Of a stretch of DNA of 12,701 nucleotides, positions 6,141 to 12,257 are shown piece after piece (position 1 is the stretch's first letter; every line of letters begins with the position of its first letter). Source of the stretch: Wolbachia sp. (GTDB lineage Bacteria > Pseudomonadota > Alphaproteobacteria > Rickettsiales > Anaplasmataceae). The translations under genes and the position numbers were made by a program. The stretch covers positions 1-12,701 of the forward strand of contig JARBCG010000021.1 of NCBI GenBank assembly GCA_028803175.1, in the 5' to 3' direction. The notes under the pieces are model-generated. The model was not told the origin of the DNA. It saw nothing but the letters and a program-made list of their open reading frames with translations, and made no database searches.

Positions 6141-7229
6141 ATGATAATTCGCGTAGGAATTAATGGACTTGGTAGAATAGGCAGGAGCGTATTGCGTGCT
6201 ATTTTTGAAATAGAGGAATATAGAGAACAAATAGAGGTTGTGGCTGTAAACGGATCGCTCAGTGCTGAGCAGCATGCGCACTTAATCAGGTACGACTCCG
6301 TTCATGGCAAATTTAATGGTGATATTGGTTTTAGTAAATCTGAAAATTGGTTATCTATAAACAATAAAAAATTTTCTCTATATAGAGAACGTAATCCTGA
6401 AAATATTCCTTGGGATGTTGATGTGGTACTCGAATGTACCGGTGCATTTAACAAGCGTGAAAAAGCAACACAACACAATGCAGAAAAAATAATCGTTTCT
6501 GCTCCAGTTGCAGATAGCGACGTAACGATAGTTTATGGTGTAAATGACCACATGCTAAAAGAGGAGCATAAAGTAATATCAGCAGGGTCATGCACTACGA
6601 ACTGCTTGGCTCCTATTGTGCAGGTTTTGCACTCTAATGTTGGCATAAAGAGTGGTTTTATGACAACCATACACGCCTATACAAATGATCAAAATATTCT
6701 TGACGGTAATCATAATGATTTGCGTAGAGCAAGAGCGTGTGGACTATCCATGATTCCAACCAAAACTGGAGCAGCAAAAACAATTGGCTCTGTAATTCCC
6801 GAACTAAAAGGAAAACTTGATGGCACTTCTATAAGAGTGCCTGTTGCTAATGTCTCCATGGTTGATTTTAAATTTACAACTGATAAAAACGTAACAGCTG
6901 AAGAAATAAATGAAATATTTAAGAATGCAGCCCATTTCTCGATGTTATCCCAGCACGCTATGCTTGAATCCAGAAAAAGAAGCAATGTGGATCCAAGTAG
7001 TCAAGCTACTTTGATGACAGATGGTCCTACAATGTCAAATGTACTTTCTGTATGCGAAGAGCCTTTAGTTTCAATAGATTTTGTGCATAATCCTTATAGC
7101 GCAATCGTTGATTTAACTGGCACATGCGTAACAGGTGATATATACAGAGTTGTAGCATGGTATGATAATGAATGGGCTTTTTCACTCAGAATGTTAGATA
7201 TAGCATTATTATTGTATAGTAGAACATGA
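6141..7229 (+). CDS. gap: Glyceraldehyde-3-phosphate dehydrogenase, GapB-like, with in-frame palindromic insertion
   Basis: This cytoplasmic enzyme interconverts glyceraldehyde-3-phosphate and 1,3-bisphosphoglycerate. The Rossmann motif N-G-L-G-R-I-G-R (8-15), catalytic C151 in SAGSCTTNCLAP, partner H178 in TTIHAYTNDQ, and C-terminal A-W-Y-D-N-E-W are intact. The residues after strand beta-2 read V-N-G-S-L-S-A-E-Q-H-A-H-L-I-R-Y-D. Most NAD-specific enzymes have N-D there, whereas Bacillus-type GapB has N-A-S. L-R-R-A-R-A-C-G is also GapB-like, so NADP preference and a gluconeogenic role are inferred. Length is 362 residues because a 90-base repeat encodes residues 268-297. Without it the protein is 332 residues and joins F-S to M-S-N-V-L in register with GapB. 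The stop overlaps the tatC start by four bases (ATGA). Confidence 0.95.
   Translation: MIIRVGINGLGRIGRSVLRAIFEIEEYREQIEVVAVNGSLSAEQHAHLIRYDSVHGKFNGDIGFSKSENWLSINNKKFSLYRERNPENIPWDVDVVLECTGAFNKREKATQHNAEKIIVSAPVADSDVTIVYGVNDHMLKEEHKVISAGSCTTNCLAPIVQVLHSNVGIKSGFMTTIHAYTNDQNILDGNHNDLRRARACGLSMIPTKTGAAKTIGSVIPELKGKLDGTSIRVPVANVSMVDFKFTTDKNVTAEEINEIFKNAAHFSMLSQHAMLESRKRSNVDPSSQATLMTDGPTMSNVLSVCEEPLVSIDFVHNPYSAIVDLTGTCVTGDIYRVVAWYDNEWAFSLRMLDIALLLYSRT
6942..7031 (+). repeat. In-frame palindromic element (Wolbachia protein-coding repeat type) inside gap
   Basis: The unit is 90 bases (30 codons), bracketed by the direct repeat ATGT (6942-6945 and 7032-7035). Its core, 6943-7019, begins TGTTATCCCAG and ends CTTTGATGACA, so the outer ends are inverted copies of TGT(C/T)ATC. 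Inner arms carry GAATCCAG and TGGATCCAAG, and a local hairpin AAGTAG/CTACTT lies at 6995-7011. These are the hallmarks of the Wolbachia repeats that read TGTCATCCCAG...CTGGGATGACA. It has no stop in the frame used. The encoded peptide is polar and not part of the GAPDH fold. Confidence 0.75.
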
Positions 7230-7990
7230 ATGAGAAACCACAACAAAGCAACAACACTTCATTTTATGAGCACTTTGCAGAGCTGAGAAGAAGAGTGATT
7301 TTTTGTTTTTTGTTCTTTTGCATTACTTTTGGTTTATGTTACTATTTCAAAGAAAATATATATCGCTTTTTACTTTCACCTTTAATAGAAGTTACAAAAG
7401 ATAGCAACGGTTTTTCTTTGATATATACAGATCTAACTGAAGCGTTTTTTGTATATCTCAGAGTTGCAATAATGAGTGCACTTTTGCTTTCTTTTCCTGT
7501 GTTTGCATGGCAATTCTATATGTTTTTAGCACCTGGATTATATAAAAGTGAAAGAGCAGTGTTGCTACCATACTTAATTGCAACACCAGTTTTATTCGTA
7601 ATGGGAGCAACTGTAGTCTATTATTACATATTTCCTTTAGCTTGGAAATTTTTTATTACCTTTGAACATAGCGGTAAATCCTTTGGTATACCAATAGAAT
7701 TCATGCCATCTGTGAGTGAGTATTTAGATCTTGTACTTCAATTTATGTTTGCATTTGGAACTGCATTTCAAATCCCAGTTATACTTACATTGATGGTCAG
7801 GGTTGGACTAATTACTGCACAAAGCTTGTCAAATAAGCGTAGAATCGCAATAGTGATAATTTTCACTGTTGCTGCAATTTTAACTCCACCTGATGTGTTA
7901 AGCCAGATTGGCCTTGCAATACCAATGCTAATCTTATATGAACTATCCATCTTAATATGTAGATATATTGAGAAGAAAAAAAAGGTGTAG
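7226..7990 (+). CDS. tatC: Sec-independent (twin-arginine) protein translocase subunit TatC
   Basis: TatC is the inner-membrane receptor that recognises twin-arginine signal peptides and exports folded proteins with TatA/TatB. It has 254 residues and six hydrophobic segments. Motifs include the cytoplasmic E-H-F-A-E-L-R-R-R (15-23) near the N-terminus, Y-T-D-L-T-E-A-F (67-74), the first cytoplasmic loop F-L-A-P-G-L-Y-K-S-E-R (100-110) with the glutamate that contacts the signal peptide (E109), and T-P-P-D-V-L-S-Q (220-227) in the last periplasmic loop. The C-terminus is a lysine-rich cytoplasmic tail. The start ATG overlaps the gap stop (ATGA, 7226-7229), so translation is coupled and both share one transcript. 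No tatA or tatB is in the window. Confidence 0.96.
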   Translation: MNEKPQQSNNTSFYEHFAELRRRVIFCFLFFCITFGLCYYFKENIYRFLLSPLIEVTKDSNGFSLIYTDLTEAFFVYLRVAIMSALLLSFPVFAWQFYMFLAPGLYKSERAVLLPYLIATPVLFVMGATVVYYYIFPLAWKFFITFEHSGKSFGIPIEFMPSVSEYLDLVLQFMFAFGTAFQIPVILTLMVRVGLITAQSLSNKRRIAIVIIFTVAAILTPPDVLSQIGLAIPMLILYELSILICRYIEKKKKV

Positions 7991-8153
7991 CAGAAATAGA
8001 ATTCTTGTTATCTTACTCATTGTCACTGTACAAATATCATAAGTGCATCATGATCTACATACACAAGCTATAAGTTACATCAAGTAATGAAGCACTTATA
8101 GGCTCGCATAGCAGGTTTATAGGTCTAGATGTAGGTGATGATTCATCTGAACT
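7991..8153. repeat. Intergenic region with inverted repeat downstream of tatC
   Basis: No gene. An 8-base inverted repeat ATAAGTGC (8039-8046) and GCACTTAT (8092-8099) brackets 45 bases. A second perfect stem ATTAATGA/TCATTAAT (8161-8168, 8173-8180) lies just beyond, inside the 3' end of the neighbouring pseudogene. Neither is followed by a T-run, so termination of gap-tatC here is only possible. Confidence 0.35.
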
Positions 8154-8687
8154 CTAGTCTATTAATGATTGCTCATTAATACTATCTTCGTTAACATTTC
8201 TCTCATAACTTGAAGATTCACTATCGCTCACATTTTCTTTTTTGAAAGACCATTCAACTGCTGCTTCTATAAGATCATATTTACCAGTCTTGTTTCTGCG
8301 CTTCCCATTGCTGTTATACATCCTACTATACTCAATACTGTTCCTATGCTTCCATCAATTATTTCTCTTAATTTTTGCGAACTAGTTGTTATTTTTTTAC
8401 TTAAAGGTTTTAATTTAGTGTGTTCTCTTTATAGTATTTCCGAAAGCTTATTGAGGTACCTTTTACTAAATTTTCTATAATTATATTCCGTGCTACTACG
8501 TATCTTTCCATTTTTAAGGTCCGAAACAATATTATCAACTATTAATTTACATTCCGCTTCATGGAAAATATGGACAGGACGTCTGTTATTGAATTTCTTC
8601 TTCTATTGAAAAATAGATTCCCTTGTCCTGTTCTATATCTTGAACGCTAGATAAAATTTTGATTTCTACATCTTGTGAATTAGCCAT
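8154..8687 (-). pseudogene. Pseudogene of about 180 codons, unknown function, multiply broken
   Basis: The ATG at 8687..8685 follows a good Shine-Dalgarno AAGGA, and the frame M-A-N-S-Q-D-V-E-I-K-I-L-S-S-V-Q stops after 33 codons at 8588..8586. A shift of frame just before that stop gives an open continuation K-K-F-N-N-R-R-P-V-H-I-F-H-E-A-E-C-K-L to a TAA at 8431..8429. The same frame continues with a weakly hydrophobic segment (G-S-I-G-T-V-L-S-I-V-G-C-I-T-A-M). A second shift near 8295 leads to K-T-G-K-Y-D-L-I-E-A-A-V-E-W, an acidic serine-rich tail, and a stop TAG at 8156..8154. The pieces join end to end without overlap, as expected of one gene carrying two frameshifts and one nonsense codon. 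I do not recognise the family. Confidence 0.5.
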
Positions 8688-8732
8688 TTTTTCCTTATTG
8701 AAAAAATATAAACTTTGAATATATCAAATACA

Positions 8733-8748
8733 ACCAGCTAAAGCTGGT
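8733..8748. repeat. Short perfect hairpin, possible right end of IS copy B
   Basis: ACCAGCT (8733-8739) and AGCTGGT (8742-8748) form a seven-pair stem with a two-base gap. It lies 78 bases beyond the transposase-remnant stop codon, where an IS200-type right-end hairpin could sit. It has no T-run on either side. It could instead belong to the leader of the pseudogene starting at 8687. No second right end is visible in the window for comparison. Confidence 0.35.
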
Positions 8749-8819
8749 AGTTAAAAAAACGCATGTAAAGCGGATTATGAGTTTAAAAACTAGATGTTAA
8801 AATTATTAGAATAGCTATT

Positions 8820-9330
8820 AGGACTTCATTGTTCTTCGATATACTTCTGTACATCTGTAGAATTCAAATTGTCAAATGTAACAGCAAGGTATCCTCTTGC
8901 CAAAGGTGCTGCCCCAAATATCCTTTCCTTTTTTTCTTTTTCTTAAGCGTTCAAATTCCTGGAATAACTTGTGACTACTCTTTCACTTAATATACTGTAC
9001 CAACTTATATAGTACCATGCTAGGAGACATAAAGATTAGCATATGGTCAGGATTAATATTACCTCTTACTATATCTACGTAGTTTGCAGTACATACTTCC
9101 CTGATAATTTCTTTGCTACGCACTGTTGTTTGACCTGTAAGTATCCTATATCTGTACTTAATCTGTAACTTAGTACAGAACACTAAATGGTACTTTAAAT
9201 TAAACGTACTGTGAGAGCTATGTTTGTAAACCATACTAAACCATAATAAAGTAGTCCAACACTAAAGTATATCATACTAAAGTGTTCGCATTAAGGCGAG
9301 TATGTTAACCCACCCACCTCACTACATAAA
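8820..9330 (-). mobile_element. IS200/IS605-family element, copy B (degenerate)
   Basis: This is the most complete of the three copies. Its left end (TTTATGTAG, 9330..9322) is 142 bases upstream of alaS. The left-end block contains CGCATTAAGGCG near 9287-9298, an imperfect version of the palindrome in copy C. The right boundary is uncertain: the coding remnant ends at 8826, and the element may extend to the hairpin at 8733-8748. The element is in direct orientation with copy A and inverted relative to copy C. With copy C it brackets alaS. Confidence 0.75.
8826..9234 (-). pseudogene. tnpA: tnpA pseudogene of IS200-like copy B
   Basis: An intact IS200-type Y1 transposase is about 130-150 residues. 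Here the frame starts M-V-Y-K-H-S-S-H-S-T at 9234 and runs 83 codons to a TGA at 8985..8983, where copy C reads Y-I-N-G-K-S-S and this copy Y-I-K-stop. Beyond it, S-S-H-K-L-F-Q-E-F-E is still readable. An extra A/G-rich stretch of about 14 bases follows the L-R-K-R codons (near 8930), and a one-base loss in the H-L-W-(A)-R-G-Y-F region shifts the frame again. The final T-D-V-Q-K-Y-I-E-E-Q holds the nucleophile-type tyrosine. The HUH motif reads H64-M-L66 instead of H-x-H, so catalysis should be lost. Four extra residues (L-Q-I-K) follow T-K. Confidence 0.8.
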
Positions 9331-9472
9331 AATAATTTTCCTAAGATTTTATGCACAATAAGTTAATTTTATATACATTTATTATTTAAATATTGCTGCT
9401 TTTAGTCGACAAATTGATTTTTTTTTCATTTTGATTTATCATTACCAACAACCTTATATTCCAGTAAAAATA

Positions 9473-12154
9473 ATGAAGTTAAGAGAAATAAGAGAAAAAT
9501 TTACAAAATTTTTTATTAATAACAATCATGAGAAAGTTTCCTCTTCTCCTTTAATTCCAGAGCACGACCCAACACTCATGTTCACAAATGCTGGTATGGT
9601 ACAGTTTAAAAATATCTTTACTGTTGCTAAAAAAACTGAAATGAAACGTGCGGTTTCAAGTCAAAAGTGTCTAAGAGCAGGCGGTAAACACAATGACCTT
9701 GAAAATATTGGCTATACAACCCGACATCATACATTTTTTGAAATGCTTGGTAACTTCAGCTTTGGCGAATATTTTAAAGAAGATGCGATAGAACTTGTAT
9801 GGAAATTTATTACTAAAGAGTTGTCACTTAATAAGGATAGATTATCTGTAACTATTTATCACACTGATGATGAAGCATATGAGATTTGGCGCAAGGTTAG
9901 CAGCCTTTCAGACGATAAAATTATAAGAATCGCAACAGATGACAACTTTTGGAGTATGGGTAGCACTGGTCCATGCGGTCCATGCTCTGAAATCTTTTAT
10001 GATCATGCAAATCCTGATTTGCACGTTGATGACAGAGTCGTTGAGATTTGGAATCTGGTATTCATGGAATTCAATAAAGATGAAGAAGGCAATTTGCATA
10101 AATTACCCAGGAAGTGTATCGATACTGGCATGGGCCTTGAAAGAATTACTGCAGTAATGCAAAATGTCCATGATAACTATGATATCGATCTTTTTGCCGC
10201 TTTAATAAATAAATCACAAGAGTATTGTGGTGGTATAGAAAATAAAATAGCACATAAAATTATAGCAGATCATCTACGTGCAGCTGCGTTTCTTATTGTA
10301 GAAGGAGTGCTTCCTGGAAATGAAGGAAGAAATTATGTTTTACGTCGATTAATCAGAAGAGCTGCACGTTACATTCATCAGCTTGGGTATAACGACTCTC
10401 TACTGCATCGCATTTTTCCAGTGCTCATAGACAGCACAAGTTCAGCTTATATGGGAAATATTTACCCTGAGCTAATTAGAGCAAAAAGCCTAATAGAAAC
10501 AACTTTAAAATCAGAGGAAGAAAATTTTAAAGATACTCTAATGAAAGGTATTAATCTTTTGGATAAATTTACTTCAGGCTTAAATGCAGGCGATACTTTG
10601 CCTGGAGAATCTGCATTTAAGCTATATGACACTTATGGATTTCCTTTGGATATTACACTTGATATTTTAAAAGAGAGAAAAATGAATTTTGATCAGAAAG
10701 GTTTTGATGATGCAATGCATGAGCAAAAAGAAAGAGCTCGCACTAAATGGGTTGGCTCTGGTGAAAAATCTGTAGAACAAGTGTGGTTTGATTTAATCGA
10801 TAAGTTTGGTAAGACAGAATTTGTAGGTTATAAGTTTAATGAAGTAAGTGATGCAAAAGTGCTGGCTATCATTTCTCCTCAAAATGAGATAGTTAACTCT
10901 ACAAATGAAGGAGAAAAAGTAACTATTATACTTGATAAAACCCCGTTTTATGGTGAATCAGGTGGTCAGGTTGGAGATATTGGAAGTCTAATTAAGTTCG
11001 ATGTAATAGTCACAGTAGAAAATACTAATAAAATTAATGACTTATACTTACATAGATGCATAGTCAAATCCGGTTCAGTATGCATAGGTGATACAGTTAC
11101 AGCAAGAATTAATCAGGAAAGAAGGCAAAATTTAAAAAGGAACCACTCAGCTACGCATCTTTTGCATTATGTACTAAGAAAAACTCTAGGTGATCATGTT
11201 ACCCAAAAAGGTTCTTTTGTTGCACCGGATAAACTTAGATTTGATTTTAGTCACAACGCTCAAGTTACTCAGGATCAGTTGTTTTGGATAGAAGATATGG
11301 TAAATTCTCTCATCAGAGAAAATCATTCTACGTTCATAAAAATTCAAACTATGAATCAAGCGATAAATGAAGGAGCTATGGTACTTTTTGGTGAGAAATA
11401 TGATGACCATGTTATAGTTGTAAACATTGGAAATTCAAAAGAATTGTGTGGTGGTACTCATGTACAATTTACTGGAGAAATAGGTTTATTTAAAATAGTT
11501 ACAGAAAGTTCTATTGCATTTGGAGTAAGGAGAATTGAAGCTTTAACAGGACAAGAAGCAATTAATTATGTGCGTGATAACGAGCTCAACCTAAAAAAAG
11601 TTGCAGAATTCGTGAAAGCACCAGTAAGTGATGTAATAAGCCGCTTGAATATTTTAAATCAAGAGCGTAAGGAATTCGAAGCTAAGATAAAAAATCTGTA
11701 TAAAAAACTTGTAAGTACAGAGAACATAAAAAACATTGAAATCAATGGAATAAACTTTTTAAGTCATGCTTTCATTAACATTCCAGCAAATATAATAAGA
11801 GAGTTTATTTTAGAACAAAAAAAGGAAAAAACTGTTATAGCTTTTAGTACAACAGAAGAAAATAAACCTCTTGCACAATTCTCTTCAGGTACTCTTCAAA
11901 CTTTGTCATCCAAGTGCTTCGACACTGAGATCCAGATTCCAGCATCACGCGCTGGAATGACACAAGACGACAGAAAATCTAATAAAACAGTTTTAATTGT
12001 TAAAGTAAGTAAAGACTTAACTCATCAGATTAACGCAAAAGAGTTAATATCCACTGCAACTGGAAAAAGCTGTGGAGGAAACTCAGAACTTGCACAAACA
12101 GGCTGTGACAGTAGTGACACTATCACAGCTATTTATAGTCATTTAGTAAAATAG
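9473..12154 (+). CDS. alaS: Alanyl-tRNA synthetase with in-frame palindromic insertion
   Basis: AlaRS charges tRNA-Ala and edits mis-activated serine and glycine. I choose ATG 9473 (893 residues), since M-K-L-R-E-I-R-E-K-F matches the family start. An upstream TTG at 9431 would add 14 unrelated residues. The class II core shows T-R-H-H-T-F-F-E-M-L-G-N-F-S-F-G (83-98, motif 2) and GNEGRNYVLRRLIRR (283-296). The editing site has H558-x3-H562 (H-S-A-T-H) and C659-x3-H663 (C-G-G-T-H). A coiled-coil-like stretch at about 710-750 precedes the C-Ala domain. Residues 797-836 are encoded by a 120-base palindromic repeat inside C-Ala. The terminal glycine-rich motif reads S-C-G-G-N-S-E-L-A-Q-T-G, less glycine-rich than usual. 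It is flanked by inverted IS copies. Confidence 0.97.
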   Translation: MKLREIREKFTKFFINNNHEKVSSSPLIPEHDPTLMFTNAGMVQFKNIFTVAKKTEMKRAVSSQKCLRAGGKHNDLENIGYTTRHHTFFEMLGNFSFGEYFKEDAIELVWKFITKELSLNKDRLSVTIYHTDDEAYEIWRKVSSLSDDKIIRIATDDNFWSMGSTGPCGPCSEIFYDHANPDLHVDDRVVEIWNLVFMEFNKDEEGNLHKLPRKCIDTGMGLERITAVMQNVHDNYDIDLFAALINKSQEYCGGIENKIAHKIIADHLRAAAFLIVEGVLPGNEGRNYVLRRLIRRAARYIHQLGYNDSLLHRIFPVLIDSTSSAYMGNIYPELIRAKSLIETTLKSEEENFKDTLMKGINLLDKFTSGLNAGDTLPGESAFKLYDTYGFPLDITLDILKERKMNFDQKGFDDAMHEQKERARTKWVGSGEKSVEQVWFDLIDKFGKTEFVGYKFNEVSDAKVLAIISPQNEIVNSTNEGEKVTIILDKTPFYGESGGQVGDIGSLIKFDVIVTVENTNKINDLYLHRCIVKSGSVCIGDTVTARINQERRQNLKRNHSATHLLHYVLRKTLGDHVTQKGSFVAPDKLRFDFSHNAQVTQDQLFWIEDMVNSLIRENHSTFIKIQTMNQAINEGAMVLFGEKYDDHVIVVNIGNSKELCGGTHVQFTGEIGLFKIVTESSIAFGVRRIEALTGQEAINYVRDNELNLKKVAEFVKAPVSDVISRLNILNQERKEFEAKIKNLYKKLVSTENIKNIEINGINFLSHAFINIPANIIREFILEQKKEKTVIAFSTTEENKPLAQFSSGTLQTLSSKCFDTEIQIPASRAGMTQDDRKSNKTVLIVKVSKDLTHQINAKELISTATGKSCGGNSELAQTGCDSSDTITAIYSHLVK
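11861..11980 (+). repeat. In-frame palindromic element (Wolbachia protein-coding repeat type) inside alaS
   Basis: A 120-base (40-codon) unit lies between direct repeats AATAAA at 11861-11866 and 11981-11986. Its core is 11904-11962, beginning TGTCATCCAAGTG and ending GCTGGAATGACA, with outer inverted TGTCATC/AATGACA. The right arm is an 8-pair hairpin ATTCCAGC/GCTGGAAT (11936-11943, 11951-11958) with a 7-base loop. The encoded I-P-A-S-R-A-G-M-T-Q is a phrase I associate with translated Wolbachia repeats. Removing the unit joins T-T-E-E to N-K-T-V-L-I-V, which fits the AlaRS C-terminal domain. Confidence 0.75.
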
Positions 12155-12164
12155 CGCTAAAAAT

Positions 12165-12254
12165 CTAAGCTGCTGCAGCTACCGGAACAGAGGTAGTATT
12201 TACAGAGTTATCAGGTTTTTGTGTTCTCAGTTCATTTAACCTAATTCTATATTT
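12165..12254 (-). pseudogene. Possible C-terminal tail of a minus-strand gene cut off by IS copy C
   Basis: Ten bases after alaS, a minus-strand TAG (12167..12165) closes an open frame of 29 codons, K-Y-R-I-R-L-N-E-L-R-T-Q-K-P-D then a polar stretch ending P-V-A-A-A-A. A TGA (12257..12255) lies exactly at the IS boundary. This is what a gene convergent with alaS would look like if the insertion removed everything but its tail. The A-A-A-A terminus and lack of internal stops support this weakly. No family can be named from 29 residues. Confidence 0.3.
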
Positions 12255-12257
12255 TCA

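Noticed and set aside
9431..9472. Upstream TTG start for alaS adding 14 residues
   Set aside because: The extra residues do not match the family, and the ATG at 9473 begins the conserved M-K-x-x-E-I-R.
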